64,000 bases of DNA from Serratia sp. PL17 (GCF_017832355.1 NZ_JAFIBY010000003.1:124001-188000), one strand, 5' to 3'; positions 18,487-28,031 are shown, counted from the stretch's first letter. The notes: a model not told the origin generated them from the sequence alone. A program made the numbers and translations.

Positions 18487-19700
18487 ATCTCAACGCTTTG
18501 CCGGGCATATCGTCTCAGAGCGAGACCGGTTTACTGCCGGACGCACAGGCGCCGCTGGACGAGTCAGCGCTCTCCTCCGCCTTTGCCCAACTGCTCGGTG
18601 CACGCGTGCTACCTGCCGACAAGTCCGCAGGAAAACTGTCACCGACGGCACTGGACGCAGAAGGTGAATCAAGCCCGCTCAGCCACAACCAACTGACGCA
18701 GCTTCTGGCCGCCTTCGGCGAGCGCGATGGGCTTATTACGCCCTCGTTATTACGTGGTAATCAGCCGTTAGCCAGCGACGCCGACGAAGAGCTGCCCTCA
18801 GATCAGCAGCCTCAAGACGTTGCTCTGCGGCCTGCCGGTGAGATCGACGCAGCCACACTGCAAGCCCTGTTCGCGATGCTGCCCATCGCCACTCCCCCTT
18901 CTGTACCAGGCACCGCCAAACTTACCGTTGAAGGTGATCAGGATGCCACTCAACCTGCCGCCCTGCTGACCGCCGCACTGGGTAAACAACCAGACGCCAA
19001 GGGCAGCCCGATAGCCGACGTACAGAAAACCCCGGCAACGCTGGCCAAAGATCCGCTCAACGTTGAAAGCCGCGCGGACAGCCCGCAACAGACAGCCGCA
19101 ACGCACGACAAGATGGATACCGCCGCGTTGAAATTCAGCGCGGACGCGCAACCTCAGGCAGCGGTTAATCCTCACATGGCTCCACCGGTGTCCAGCCCGA
19201 TAGCCGCATCGGCACCCGCGACCTCGCTGGTCACTGCGCCGCCAACCCCCCAGTTGAACGCCCAACTTGGCAGCCCAGAATGGCAGCAGGCATTGAACCA
19301 ACAGGTCCTGATGTTCCATCGCAACGGCCAGCAAAGTGCCGAGCTGCGGTTGCATCCGCAAGAACTGGGGGCGCTGCAAATCACCCTCAAGCTGGATGAC
19401 AATCAGGCCCACCTGCACATTGCCTCCGCACAAGGTCAGGTACGTGCCGCCGTCGAAGCCGCCATGCCGCAACTGCGTCATGCATTGGCAGAGAGCGGCA
19501 TCAATCTGGGGCAAAGCAGCGTCGGGGGGGAATCCACACCCCAGTGGCAACAGGCACAGCAACAAAACGCTGAGCAGCAGGGCCGACCGGATTACCGCGA
19601 TCGCCACGGTGACAGCAATCTGACCGGTGAGGCTCTCAGCGCGCCGCTGGAATTGCAGGCGATGGCCCGCGCCGTCAGCGGCGTTGATATTTTCGCCTGA
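18483..19700 (+). CDS. fliK: Flagellar hook-length control protein
   Basis: A 405-residue secreted ruler that sets hook length and triggers the export specificity switch in FlhB. The first 250 residues are a low-complexity Ala/Pro/Gln/Asp ruler. The conserved C-terminal switch domain lies at about 275-345 (ELRLHPQELGALQITLKL, then IASAQGQVRAAVEAAMPQLR). A Gln-rich stretch follows. The usual length is 375-405. Last gene of fliFGHIJK; an ERIC-containing gap separates it from fliL. Confidence 0.95.
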   Translation: MNLNALPGISSQSETGLLPDAQAPLDESALSSAFAQLLGARVLPADKSAGKLSPTALDAEGESSPLSHNQLTQLLAAFGERDGLITPSLLRGNQPLASDADEELPSDQQPQDVALRPAGEIDAATLQALFAMLPIATPPSVPGTAKLTVEGDQDATQPAALLTAALGKQPDAKGSPIADVQKTPATLAKDPLNVESRADSPQQTAATHDKMDTAALKFSADAQPQAAVNPHMAPPVSSPIAASAPATSLVTAPPTPQLNAQLGSPEWQQALNQQVLMFHRNGQQSAELRLHPQELGALQITLKLDDNQAHLHIASAQGQVRAAVEAAMPQLRHALAESGINLGQSSVGGESTPQWQQAQQQNAEQQGRPDYRDRHGDSNLTGEALSAPLELQAMARAVSGVDIFA

Positions 19701-19780
19701 GCCACCGCAAACGTCCAAGCTGGCACGCTTTTCTCTGTCTATTCTGGCTATTGCACGCCGGAATAGACGCGATAATACCG

Positions 19781-19906
19781 CTACCCGTCATAGTTGAAGC
19801 TGCATCATTGTTGGCTGCGTTTGCGCACCCCGGTCACATAGTTATCTATGCGCTTGGGGACTGACAACCAGGCCGTCGCGACGCAACTCCAATTATTTTG
19901 GATAAA
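19781..19906. repeat. ERIC element
   Basis: About 126 bp. It begins CTACCCGTCATAGTTGAAGC, has the core GGCTGCGTTTGCGCACCCCG, and ends AATTATTTTGGATA. This is the standard ERIC length and layout. Confidence 0.88.
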
Positions 19907-19938
19907 TTATGTCATGCGTGCGGCTTTTACACGCGCTA

Positions 19939-19984
19939 TATACCCGCGAGATCTTAGGTTGCAGCTTGAAAGACGACGGGTATA
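19939..19984. repeat. Mini-ERIC (internal deletion)
   Basis: 46 bp with perfect inverted ends TATACCCG and CGGGTATA, and the ERIC inner motif TTGCAGCTTGAAAGACGACG. It looks like an ERIC with the core deleted. Confidence 0.65.
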
Positions 19985-20006
19985 ACAACAGGAATTTGAT
20001 TTAGCT

Positions 20007-20489
20007 ATGTCTCAAAATACCCTACCGGCAGCCCCTAAACGCTCCCTTCTGGTCATTCTGCTGGTGTTGATCGCCGTCATCGCCAGCGGCGCGGCCGGTT
20101 ACAGCTGGTGGCAGCTCAAGCAACATCAGAGCGGCGCGCAACCTGCCGCCAAACCACAACCGCCGGCCGCACCGGTATTCATGCCGCTGGACACCTTCAC
20201 CGTCAATCTGATGACGCCCGATAACAACCCGGATCGCGTGTTGTATATCGGCCTGACATTACGCTTGCCGGACGAAAACACCCGCCGCCAATTGAACGAT
20301 TTCCTGCCGGAAGTGCGCAGCCGTCTGCTGATGCTGCTGTCACGTCAGGAAGCGGGTCAACTGAGTAGCGAACAAGGGAAGCAGCAACTGGTGGCGCAAA
20401 TTAAGGACGTGCTTAGCCCACCGCTGGTTAAGGGACAACCGAAGCAGGTGGTCAGCGATGTGCTGTTCACTGCCTTCATATTGCGGTAA
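20007..20489 (+). CDS. fliL: Basal-body-associated protein FliL
   Basis: A 160-residue single-pass inner-membrane protein that surrounds and stabilises stator units. A membrane span lies at about residues 14-33 ([19 protein letters not shown]), followed by a Pro/Ala linker and a stomatin-like periplasmic domain ([20 protein letters not shown], then [13 protein letters not shown]). First gene of fliLMNOPQR; fliM starts 5 bp after its stop. Confidence 0.95.
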   Translation: MSQNTLPAAPKRSLLVILLVLIAVIASGAAGYSWWQLKQHQSGAQPAAKPQPPAAPVFMPLDTFTVNLMTPDNNPDRVLYIGLTLRLPDENTRRQLNDFLPEVRSRLLMLLSRQEAGQLSSEQGKQQLVAQIKDVLSPPLVKGQPKQVVSDVLFTAFILR

Positions 20490-20494
20490 TCACT

Positions 20495-21496
20495 ATGGGC
20501 GACAGCATTCTTTCACAGGCAGAGATCGACGCCTTGCTCAATGGAGACAGCGCGGGTGATGAACCCGAAGCCGTCACCAGCAACGAGAGCGAGGTCAAGC
20601 CGTACGATCCGACCACCCAGCGCCGCGTGGTACGCGAGCGTCTGCACGCGCTGGAAATCATCAATGAACGTTTTGCCCGGCAGTTCCGCATGGGATTGTT
20701 CAACCTGCTGCGTCGTAGCCCGGACATTACCGTCGGCCCGATCAAGATCCAGCCGTATCACGAATTTGCCCGTAATCTGCCGGTGCCAACCAACCTCAAC
20801 CTGGTGCACCTGAATCCGCTGCGTGGCACCGCGTTATTCGTGTTCGCACCGAGCCTGGTATTTATCGCCGTCGATAACCTGTTCGGCGGCGACGGCCGCT
20901 TTCCAACGAAAGTGGAAGGCCGTGAGTTTACCCCCACTGAGCAGCGGGTGATTAAACGCATGTTACGCCTGGCGCTGGACGCCTACGGCGATGCCTGGAG
21001 CGCGATTTACAAGATCAATGTGGAATACGTGCGCGCAGAAATGCAGGTGAAATTCACCAATATCACCACCTCACCGAACGACATTGTGGTGACTACGCCG
21101 TTCCAGGTGGAGATCGGTGCGCTGAGCGGTGAATTCAATATCTGTATTCCGTTTGCGATGATTGAGCCGTTACGCGAGCTGCTGACCAACCCGCCGTTGG
21201 AAAACTCACGGCAGGAAGACAGCCATTGGCGTGAAACCTTAGTGAAGCAGGTGCAACATTCCGAGCTGGAACTGATTGCCAACTTCGTCGATATCCCAAT
21301 GCGGCTGTCAAAGATCCTGAAGTTGCAGCCAGGGGACGTATTACCGATTGATAAGCCGGATCGCCTGATTGCCCACGTGGACGGCGTACCCGTTCTGACC
21401 AGCCAATACGGCACGTTAAACGGGCAATATGCCCTGCGTGTTGAACATTTGATTAACCCTATTTTGAATGCTCTGAGTGAGGAACAGCCCAAATGA
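20495..21496 (+). CDS. fliM: Flagellar motor switch protein FliM
   Basis: A 333-residue C-ring protein and the receptor for phospho-CheY. The N-terminal CheY-binding peptide SILSQAEIDALLNG is intact at residues 4-17. The middle domain contains a GGDGRFP turn, and a C-terminal SPOA-type domain (LQPGDVLPIDKPDRLIAHVD) pairs with FliN. It overlaps fliN by 4 bp. Confidence 0.97.
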   Translation: MGDSILSQAEIDALLNGDSAGDEPEAVTSNESEVKPYDPTTQRRVVRERLHALEIINERFARQFRMGLFNLLRRSPDITVGPIKIQPYHEFARNLPVPTNLNLVHLNPLRGTALFVFAPSLVFIAVDNLFGGDGRFPTKVEGREFTPTEQRVIKRMLRLALDAYGDAWSAIYKINVEYVRAEMQVKFTNITTSPNDIVVTTPFQVEIGALSGEFNICIPFAMIEPLRELLTNPPLENSRQEDSHWRETLVKQVQHSELELIANFVDIPMRLSKILKLQPGDVLPIDKPDRLIAHVDGVPVLTSQYGTLNGQYALRVEHLINPILNALSEEQPK

Positions 21497-21906
21497 GTGA
21501 TCCTAAGCAACCGTCTGGCGAAGGAAAGGAATCCGTGGACGATCTGTGGGCTGATGCGTTTAACGAACAGCAAGCTACTGAAAAAACGTCTGCAAGTGAC
21601 GCCGTGTTCAAATCGCTGGAACCGCAAGATGCAAGCGGCAGCCTGCAAGATATCGATCTGATCCTGGACATCCCGGTCAAATTAACCGTCGAACTGGGCC
21701 GTACCAAAATGACCATCAAGGAACTGCTGCGTCTGTCGCAGGGATCTGTCGTGGCGTTGGACGGGCTGGCGGGTGAACCGCTGGACATCATGATCAACGG
21801 TTATCTGATCGCCCAAGGCGAAGTCGTGGTGGTGGCCGACAAGTTTGGCGTGCGCATTACCGACATCATCACCCCTTCCGAGCGCATGCGCCGCCTGAGC
21901 CGCTGA
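21493..21906 (+). CDS. fliN: Flagellar motor switch protein FliN
   Basis: A 137-residue C-ring base protein. An acidic N-terminal tail precedes the SPOA domain at about 55-135 (DIPVKLTVELGRTKMTIKEL, then VADKFGVRITDIITPSERM). It binds FliH and phospho-CheY as part of the switch. It shares a base with the fliO start. Confidence 0.97.
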   Translation: MSDPKQPSGEGKESVDDLWADAFNEQQATEKTSASDAVFKSLEPQDASGSLQDIDLILDIPVKLTVELGRTKMTIKELLRLSQGSVVALDGLAGEPLDIMINGYLIAQGEVVVVADKFGVRITDIITPSERMRRLSR

Positions 21907-22310
21907 TGAATCCAAGCACGACCACGCCTAACGCAGGCACTTTGCAATCCTCCGCGCCGGCGCTGCCGGCCGGTTCGGTGCTGACGCAAGTCAGCACCGC
22001 GCTTGGCAGTATCCTGCTCTTGATCCTGCTGGCAGGTTGGCTTTTCCGTCGTCTGGGATTTGCCCCACAGGCACGCAACAGCAAACTGCTTAACCTGCGT
22101 GCCAGTTGTCAGGTGGGACAACGTGAGCGCGTGGTGGTGATCGAGGTGGATAACACCTTATTGGTGCTCGGCGTCACTGCACAGCAAATCACGCCGTTAC
22201 ATACCCTGCCCGCACCACCGAAAGACAGCACGGTAGCCGACACGGTGCCGCCGGCGGATTTTCGCCAACTGATGCAAAAAGTTCTGAAACGCCCGGAAAA
22301 ATCGGCATGA
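21906..22310 (+). CDS. fliO: Flagellar export apparatus assembly factor FliO
   Basis: A 134-residue membrane protein that helps FliP assemble. One membrane span is at about residues 28-47 ([18 protein letters not shown]), with a cytoplasmic domain containing [20 protein letters not shown]. Sequence conservation is low, as usual for FliO. It overlaps fliP by 4 bp. Confidence 0.92.
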   Translation: MNPSTTTPNAGTLQSSAPALPAGSVLTQVSTALGSILLLILLAGWLFRRLGFAPQARNSKLLNLRASCQVGQRERVVVIEVDNTLLVLGVTAQQITPLHTLPAPPKDSTVADTVPPADFRQLMQKVLKRPEKSA

Positions 22311-23083
22311 AATTCCTCGTTCCTTATATCGCCTCATTTGCGCGGGGCAAGCAATGCCTTTGCGGTATCACCGCGGCCTTGCTGTTAGTCAGCCCGGCGG
22401 CTTTCGCACAGCTGCCTGGGCTGATCAGCCAACCGTTGGCTAACGGCGGCCAAAGTTGGTCATTGCCGGTGCAAACGCTGGTGTTGCTGACGTCGCTCAG
22501 TTTCCTGCCCGCCATGTTGCTGATGATGACCAGTTTCACCCGCATCATCATTGTCCTTGGGCTGTTACGCAATGCGCTGGGTACCCCGTCAGCGCCGCCG
22601 AACCAGGTGATGCTTGGACTGGCACTTTTCCTGACCTTTTTCATCATGTCACCGGTGTTCGACAAGGTTTATCAGGACGCTTATCTGCCGTTTAGCCAGG
22701 ATAAAATCAGCCTGGATGTGGCGTTGGATAAAGGCGCGCAGCCACTACGCGAGTTTATGCTGCGCCAAACGCGTGAAACCGATCTGGCGCTGTACGCCAA
22801 ACTCGCTAACCAACCCCCGCTGGCGGGGCCGGAAGCGGTGCCTATGCGCATTCTGTTGCCTGCCTACGTCACCAGCGAGCTAAAAACGGCGTTCCAGATT
22901 GGTTTCACCGTGTTTATTCCTTTCCTGATTATCGACCTGGTGGTCGCCAGCGTTTTGATGGCGTTGGGGATGATGATGGTACCGCCGGCGACCATCTCGC
23001 TACCGTTCAAACTGATGTTGTTCGTACTGGTAGATGGTTGGCAGTTACTGCTCGGCTCACTGGCGCAGAGTTTTTACTCGTAA
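22307..23083 (+). CDS. fliP: Flagellar export gate protein FliP
   Basis: A 258-residue export-gate subunit. A cleavable signal sequence (ends near SPAAFAQ, residue about 35) precedes four membrane segments; [20 protein letters not shown] and [20 protein letters not shown] are family signatures. It forms the FliP5-FliQ4-FliR1 pore. Confidence 0.96.
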   Translation: MKFLVPYIASFARGKQCLCGITAALLLVSPAAFAQLPGLISQPLANGGQSWSLPVQTLVLLTSLSFLPAMLLMMTSFTRIIIVLGLLRNALGTPSAPPNQVMLGLALFLTFFIMSPVFDKVYQDAYLPFSQDKISLDVALDKGAQPLREFMLRQTRETDLALYAKLANQPPLAGPEAVPMRILLPAYVTSELKTAFQIGFTVFIPFLIIDLVVASVLMALGMMMVPPATISLPFKLMLFVLVDGWQLLLGSLAQSFYS

Positions 23084-23116
23084 CCCGGCGCTCACGCCAC
23101 CTCTGAAGGAAGCATA

Positions 23117-23386
23117 ATGACACCCGAATCGGTCATGGCACTGGGCACCGAAGCGATGAAAGTGGCGCTGGCGCTGGCAGCCCCCATGCTGCTCGCCGCG
23201 CTGGTCAGCGGCCTGGTGGTCAGCCTGCTGCAGGCCGCCACCCAGATCAACGAAATGACGCTGTCGTTCATTCCAAAAATTCTGGCGGTGGTCGCCACCA
23301 TCGTGATCGCCGGGCCATGGATGTTGAACCTGCTGCTGGATTACATGCGTACGCTGTTCACTAATCTGCCAAATCTGATTGGTTAA
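23117..23386 (+). CDS. fliQ: Flagellar export gate protein FliQ
   Basis: An 89-residue protein with two membrane helices and the conserved loop [16 protein letters not shown] between them. It starts 33 bp after fliP with a GAAGG ribosome-binding site, and fliR follows after 2 bp. Confidence 0.96.
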   Translation: MTPESVMALGTEAMKVALALAAPMLLAALVSGLVVSLLQAATQINEMTLSFIPKILAVVATIVIAGPWMLNLLLDYMRTLFTNLPNLIG

Positions 23387-23388
23387 TC

Positions 23389-24171
23389 ATGCTCACATTT
23401 GATAGCGCGCAGTTCGGCGTCTGGCTGAGTCAATACTTCTGGCCATTGCTACGCATTCTGGCGCTCATCAGTACTGCTCCGGTCTTCAGCGAAAAGCAAA
23501 TCAGCAAGAAGGTGAAAATTGGCCTCGGCGGGCTGATCGTGATACTGATTGCGCCCGGATTGCCAATCAGTACTGTCCCCATTTTTTCCGCAGCCGGGTT
23601 GTGGCTGGCGGCTCAGCAAATACTGATCGGTGTGGCGCTGGGCCTGACGATGCAATTTGCCTTTGCGGCGATACGCTTGGCTGGCGAAGTGATCGGCATG
23701 CAGATGGGCTTGTCATTCGCCACCTTCTTTGACCCCAGTGGCGGGCCGAATACGCCGGTATTGGCACGGCTACTCAATTTGCTGGCCATGCTGCTGTTCC
23801 TCAGCTTCAACGGCCACCTGTGGCTGATTTCACTGTTGGTGGACAGTTTCCATACCCTGCCTATCCAGGCGGAACCCTTGAATGGCAATGGTTTTCTGGC
23901 GCTCACCCAAGCAGGCTCGCTGATCTTTATCAACGGCATGATGTTGGCGTTACCGCTGATATGCCTGTTGCTCACGCTGAACCTGGCGCTGGGCCTGCTC
24001 AATCGCATGACCCCTCAGCTGTCGGTGTTTGTTATCGGTTTCCCGGTCACCATGACGATAGGTATCATGACCATAGGTATGATGATGCCGATGCTGGCAC
24101 CGTTCTGTGAGCACCTTTTCGGCGAATTCTTCGATCGTCTGGCCAGCGTCATCGGCAACATGACGCCTTAA
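23389..24171 (+). CDS. fliR: Flagellar export gate protein FliR
   Basis: A 260-residue protein with about six membrane segments. Signatures include [17 protein letters not shown] near residue 20 and [19 protein letters not shown] near 105. It completes the FliPQR pore. Last gene of the operon; a weak GCGGC/GCCGC hairpin without a T-tract follows near 24185. Confidence 0.96.
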   Translation: MLTFDSAQFGVWLSQYFWPLLRILALISTAPVFSEKQISKKVKIGLGGLIVILIAPGLPISTVPIFSAAGLWLAAQQILIGVALGLTMQFAFAAIRLAGEVIGMQMGLSFATFFDPSGGPNTPVLARLLNLLAMLLFLSFNGHLWLISLLVDSFHTLPIQAEPLNGNGFLALTQAGSLIFINGMMLALPLICLLLTLNLALGLLNRMTPQLSVFVIGFPVTMTIGIMTIGMMMPMLAPFCEHLFGEFFDRLASVIGNMTP

Positions 24172-24551
24172 TGTTAGCCAACCCGTGCGGCTTAACGGCC
24201 GCCCCTCTCCGAACAAACTGGCAGTAAACCCCCTTTCTCGCTATAAAAAGTTGAAAAAAACAGATAAACACTATTTGGCTTCAATTAATCTTATTGCCTT
24301 GAATAATAAAATACCCCCCTTAGAATGGCCTTGTTAAATATAAAGCCATCAGTAGAAAACCACCCTGCCATCCATTAATTTTCACAGGATAAAATACAGG
24401 AGCGCGATTAAAAAAGAACGCATAGGGAAGTAGAAATATAAAACACATTCCATCTCCGCAAGGATAAAACAGCCACTCACCGGGGTCAGCCGGCGGGTCA
24501 GGCATATTTATTGTCTGCGGTGTTTTTACCTCTATTCTCAGGAGCATAGAC
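24172..24551. other. AT-rich gap between fliR and the 43-residue gene
   Basis: 380 bp, clearly more AT-rich than the flagellar genes. No gene is supported in the first 370 bp. A minus-strand frame at 24320-24613 has hydrophobic patches but no ribosome-binding site or family. The last bases carry CAGGAGCATAGAC, the ribosome-binding site of the small gene at 24552. Confidence 0.5.
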
Positions 24552-24683
24552 ATGAAAGCAAAAACCAACCGAAGAGCACGAAGAACCTTGGGCCTGACGC
24601 ACTGGGCAACCAACCGGATTCAGATTGCCCTCTGCCCGTCGGAAAAAGACGGGAAATGGAAAATGGTTAAAAAGAAAAAATAA
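24552..24683 (+). CDS. Small basic protein of unknown function (43 residues)
   Basis: ATG 24552 lies 8 bp after a strong AGGAG ribosome-binding site. The product is very basic: MKAKTNRRARRTLGLTHWAT at the start and a KMVKKKK tail. No membrane segment, no cysteine pair. The composition suggests nucleic-acid or ribosome binding, but that is a guess. It lies in AT-rich DNA between fliR and flgL, unlike its neighbours, and may have been acquired. I recognise no family. Confidence 0.6.
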   Translation: MKAKTNRRARRTLGLTHWATNRIQIALCPSEKDGKWKMVKKKK

Positions 24684-24809
24684 CGCTGCCGTTATCATTA
24701 AATATAGATATATAACATCTATAATTATTCCTCAGTCCACAATAAATACCTTGGCGTTTCACCGCGTTAAATAAGGCGGATATGACACATCTATTTTTTG
24801 TGTCTGTCG

Positions 24810-24858
24810 AAAAAAAGGCACGTCACTCAAACCTTAGTGGGGGAAAGAGTGACGTGCC
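24810..24858 (-). terminator. Long perfect hairpin with T7 tail (minus strand)
   Basis: GGCACGTCACTC and GAGTGACGTGCC pair perfectly over 12 bp around an 18-base loop. On the minus strand the stem is followed by seven T residues. It would stop leftward transcripts that escape the flgL terminator, or end a separate RNA from this gap. Confidence 0.7.
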
Positions 24859-25047
24859 AAACAAGTGCGCCCGGTTTCAAGAATTCTCTACAGAGATAGA
24901 GTCTTCTAAGCACACCCAAAGGGTTACCCGCTATGGCTTCACAACGGGTGTTTATTATTGCCGTTCATTCTGAGCGCGCGCTGCCTGCTGCGCCCTCACT
25001 AAAGGCGATTTATCATCGCTATGCCTATCGATTTCAGGCTGCAGCCA

Positions 25048-25074
25048 GAAACAAGGCCCGTGAATGGGCCTTGT
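25048..25074 (-). terminator. Intrinsic terminator after flgL
   Basis: ACAAGGCCC pairs with GGGCCTTGT around a 6-base loop, about 50 bp beyond the flgL stop, followed on the minus strand by TTTC. Confidence 0.75.
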
Positions 25075-25090
25075 CGTGCAGGCAACCACG

Positions 25091-25115
25091 CTGCGGCTTG
25101 AAAGACGGCGGGTAT
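25091..25115. repeat. ERIC-like single end
   Basis: CTGCGGCTTGAAAGACGGCG followed by GGTAT matches one ERIC terminus. I could not find the partner end nearby, so it is probably a remnant. Confidence 0.5.
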
Positions 25116-25124
25116 CGGCGGGAA

Positions 25125-26084
25125 TTAGCGGTTCATCTGGAACAGCGACATACCCTGCATATCGCCGAAAGTCTTGTATGACGCCTGCAACGCGGCCTGT
25201 TGCATAAAGTAAGCAGAGATCGACTCGGCCAGATCCGCATCCGTCAGCGCACTCATTTGCACCTGGTTGGTCATGTCGCGCTCTTTGCCAATGCTGTCCA
25301 ACTGATCCATTTCCTGCAGTTGGCTCCCCAATTCGGCACGCACGCTGAGCACCTTGTTGTAGGAGTTATCCATGCCGCGACTCGCCTTGGCCAAGGCATC
25401 AGTCACCTGCTGCTTGGTGGCGTCGTCCGCATCCTGCTGCGGCGTTTTCAGCGCCTTCAGGGCAATGTCGATGCTCTCAAACACGTTGGCAACCGGGGCA
25501 CTGCCGTCCGGCTCAGGTTTCGGGTTGCTGGTCAGCGCCATAAACACCCCATCACCGGTATGGCCGATGGTCATAGTACGGTTGGCGTCCACCTTCTGTT
25601 CGACCGCCTTGTCACCGCCTTTATAGCTTACGGTTCCACCTTCATCGACAAAGGGTGGCTTATCGTTCACGTAACCGCCAAACATGTAGCGGCCATTGCC
25701 GTCTGTGCTGTTAGCCAGATTGAGCAGTTGATCTTTCAACCCCTGTAACTGCGTTGCCAACGAGTCGCGGTCGTTATCACTTTTGGTGCCACCCGCGTTG
25801 ACGATCAACGTTTTGATGTCGGCGATGGTGGACGTTGCACCGGCCAACACGTTTTCTTCCATCGAAACGCTCTGCCGGGCAAAGGTGCGCGCGAGCGTAT
25901 ACTGGTTGTTCTCGGCCTGTGACTGCGACAACATCACCGCCTGCGATGCCGCCAGCGGATCGTCAGAGGGGTTGATCACCCGTTTGCCCGTCGCCAGCTG
26001 CTCGGCAGCCTTCATAAACAACGACTGGTTGCCGGTGATACCGGACATGTTTTGTTGGTACATCATGCTGGTGCTCATGCGCAT
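25125..26084 (-). CDS. flgL: Hook-filament junction protein FlgL
   Basis: A 319-residue HAP3 protein linking the hook to the filament. Flagellin-like ends are visible: MRMSTSMMYQQNMSGI at the start with TGKRVINPSDDPLAASQAVM near 33, and an Ala/Gln-rich C-terminal helix (YFMQQAALQASYKTFGDMQG). It lies 56 bp downstream of flgK in the same transcript from the sigma-28 promoter at 27867. Confidence 0.96.
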   Translation of the reverse strand: MRMSTSMMYQQNMSGITGNQSLFMKAAEQLATGKRVINPSDDPLAASQAVMLSQSQAENNQYTLARTFARQSVSMEENVLAGATSTIADIKTLIVNAGGTKSDNDRDSLATQLQGLKDQLLNLANSTDGNGRYMFGGYVNDKPPFVDEGGTVSYKGGDKAVEQKVDANRTMTIGHTGDGVFMALTSNPKPEPDGSAPVANVFESIDIALKALKTPQQDADDATKQQVTDALAKASRGMDNSYNKVLSVRAELGSQLQEMDQLDSIGKERDMTNQVQMSALTDADLAESISAYFMQQAALQASYKTFGDMQGMSLFQMNR

Positions 26085-26140
26085 GCTGTAGGTTCCTCAC
26101 TGTGAGCGACCGGCACCATCAAGGCCGGTCGGCAATTAAA

Positions 26141-27787
26141 TCAACGGATACTCAACAGGGTGTCAAACAGCGAGCTGGCAGTTTCAACCACCTTCGCATT
26201 AGCCATGTAATATTGCTGGAAACGCAATAGCTCACCGTACTCTTCATCCAGGTTAACGCCGGAGATCGACTGCTGTTGCTTGGCCAGCTGCGTGACAATG
26301 TTGCCCTGCGAGGTCGTCGCCACCTTGGCGGCGGCGGTCTGGTTGCCGATGCTGCTGACCATGCTGGCGTAGGCACCGCTAAACGTGGCTTTACCGTCCA
26401 CCAGCTTTTGGGTTTGCAGATCGATCAGTTTTTTGGCGTTTTCATTGTCGCCGCGACCGCTGTCATCCTTGCCGGCAGCAGCAATTTTCGACGTGTCGCT
26501 GATGGCGACTTTCAGGCTACCCGCCACGTCACTGACCGGCTTCACGGTAAAGCTGTCTTTGGCTTTGGCGCTACCGTCGATGCTGACCTGCAGGCCATCA
26601 AAACTCAAGGTAGGCTTACCGTCGGCACCCGTGCCCGCTGTAGCGTTCACCTTAACGTTGTCCGGCAGGCGGCTCACCTGCCAGTTGCTGCCGTCGAACT
26701 CAACGCGGTAGTCGTTGGCTTTCACTTTACTGGTATCGGTATAAGAAACCGACAGTGAGGCGTCACCCGTATTGCGGGTGTTATCCACCACACGGCCTCC
26801 ACCAAAGCTGAAGAAGTCGGTACCAGCGTCGCCGTTCAGATCGAAACCTGCGCGGTGCTGCTGATTAAAGTTATCTGCCAACGCCAGTGCAATTTGCCCC
26901 AGTTGGTTACGTGCGCCGTCCAGCGTTTCGCTGCGGAACTTGAACACGCCGCTCAAACTGCCGCTATTGATCTGGCCCTCAGGCACTTCACTGGCACCGT
27001 GGCCGCGGTCATAGCCCAGGGTCAATCGTGCAGGATCGCTGCTGGAAGGGACTGCCGACACCTGATAAGTGGTGCTGCCTTGCACCAGCGTCAGGCCGTT
27101 AGCGAATGAAACCGTATAGGCATCACCATCCTGTTGGGTCACCTGGACACCAACCACTTTATTCAGATCCGTCACCAGTTGATCGCGCTGATCCAACAAC
27201 GCATTCGGCTCGCCGCCGCTGCCGCGCAGGCGAGTGATCTCGTCGTTCAGGCGGGCAATCTGCTGGCTGTAACTGTTGATCTGTTGTGCGTTGTCGCTGA
27301 TCTGCTGGTTGACGCCGCTGTCCATATCACGCAGGTATTTGTCGGTGTTATTGAACTGGTTAACCAAACCGTTGGCTTTGCCCAGCACGGTCTGACGCGC
27401 AGAGTCATCGCCAGAATTGCTCACCAGGTTTTGCAGGTTAGTGAAGAAATCCTGCATGTTGGTCGACAACGAGTTGGTTTTGCTCGCCAGCAGGTTATCT
27501 ATCTGAGAGATTTTCTCGTAGTAGGCACCCTGCGCTTCGGCATTGCCCTGTGCGCTACGCAGTTGGTTGGTAATGAACTGGTTGTATTCGCGATTGACGC
27601 TGGTAACGGTTACGCCATTACCGATAAAACCGCTCATGGTACTTAAGCCGCCGTTCTGCGCCAGAATGGCGGTCTGGCGGTTATAGCCGGCCACGTTGTA
27701 GTTGGAAATGTTGTTGCTGACGGTACTGAGCGCCACCTGAGCCGCATTCAGTCCGCTCATCGCGGTATTGATTAAGCTATTGGACAT
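26141..27787 (-). CDS. flgK: Hook-filament junction protein FlgK
   Basis: A 548-residue HAP1 protein. The N-terminus (SLINTAMSGLNAAQVALSTV, then NISNYNVAGYNRQ) and C-terminus (EEYGELLRFQQYYMANAKVV) have the rod/hook-family coiled coils. The large middle is the exposed domain. It is preceded by a sigma-28 promoter and a leader hairpin at 27838-27857. Confidence 0.96.
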   Translation of the reverse strand: MSNSLINTAMSGLNAAQVALSTVSNNISNYNVAGYNRQTAILAQNGGLSTMSGFIGNGVTVTSVNREYNQFITNQLRSAQGNAEAQGAYYEKISQIDNLLASKTNSLSTNMQDFFTNLQNLVSNSGDDSARQTVLGKANGLVNQFNNTDKYLRDMDSGVNQQISDNAQQINSYSQQIARLNDEITRLRGSGGEPNALLDQRDQLVTDLNKVVGVQVTQQDGDAYTVSFANGLTLVQGSTTYQVSAVPSSSDPARLTLGYDRGHGASEVPEGQINSGSLSGVFKFRSETLDGARNQLGQIALALADNFNQQHRAGFDLNGDAGTDFFSFGGGRVVDNTRNTGDASLSVSYTDTSKVKANDYRVEFDGSNWQVSRLPDNVKVNATAGTGADGKPTLSFDGLQVSIDGSAKAKDSFTVKPVSDVAGSLKVAISDTSKIAAAGKDDSGRGDNENAKKLIDLQTQKLVDGKATFSGAYASMVSSIGNQTAAAKVATTSQGNIVTQLAKQQQSISGVNLDEEYGELLRFQQYYMANAKVVETASSLFDTLLSIR

Positions 27788-27837
27788 AAGAATTCCTTTT
27801 GCTGCGGTGCCGGTGGCCCACAGGGTTTTATTAAGCT

Positions 27838-27857
27838 GCTGAGTTTGTTCACTCAGC
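27838..27857 (-). promoter_or_regulatory. Stem-loop in the flgK leader
   Basis: GCTGAGT pairs with ACTCAGC around a 6-base loop, between the sigma-28 -10 box and the flgK start. No T-tract follows, so it is more likely a leader structure than a terminator. Confidence 0.5.
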
Positions 27858-27866
27858 CTGTCTCGG

Positions 27867-27893
27867 TTATCGGCAAAAAACGGGGAAACTTGA
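27867..27893 (-). promoter_or_regulatory. Sigma-28 promoter for flgKL
   Basis: On the minus strand: -35 TCAAGTTT, an 11-base spacer, -10 GCCGATAA. The -10 is a perfect match, about 80 bp upstream of the flgK ATG. It makes flgKL a class 3 unit. Confidence 0.9.
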
Positions 27894-28015
27894 TAGGGAA
27901 TTGCTGGCCTTTATTCATGATTCATAACTTTCGCAAATCCCCCAATAATGCGCGTGGCAACAAGGCGGCCTCAAGCGGGGTAACCCACCGGCCTGCACTG
28001 GTCCGTCAGGAGTAA

Positions 28016-28031
28016 GGCCCACGAATGGGCC
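28016..28031 (-). terminator. Hairpin after flgJ
   Basis: GGCCCA pairs with TGGGCC around CGAA, about 50 bp past the flgJ stop. The T-tail is poor, so some readthrough into flgK is possible. Confidence 0.5.

Larger units (their letters stand above)
19701..20006. other. fliK-fliL gap
   Basis: 306 bp, mostly repeat DNA: a full ERIC (19781-19906) followed by a mini-ERIC (19939-19984). Little unique sequence remains for a fliL promoter: about 80 bp on the left and 22 bp directly before fliL. I see no sigma-28 site. Confidence 0.7.
24684..25124. other. Structured non-coding gap downstream of flgL
   Basis: 441 bp holding two strong hairpins (24810-24858 and 25051-25074) and an ERIC-like end (25091-25115). 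A 63-codon plus-strand frame at 24782-24973 runs straight through the long hairpin and is not convincing. The region is the 3' side of flgL on the minus strand. Confidence 0.6.

Noticed and set aside
18798-19718. 306-codon minus-strand frame opposite fliK
   Set aside because: A shadow of the GC-rich fliK frame; Cys/Arg/Gly-rich and without a start signal. Similar long antisense frames opposite flg, fli and che genes were dropped for the same reason.
24320-24613. 97-codon minus-strand frame with hydrophobic patches between fliR and flgL
   Set aside because: It overlaps the better-supported small gene at 24552, lacks a ribosome-binding site and resembles no family.
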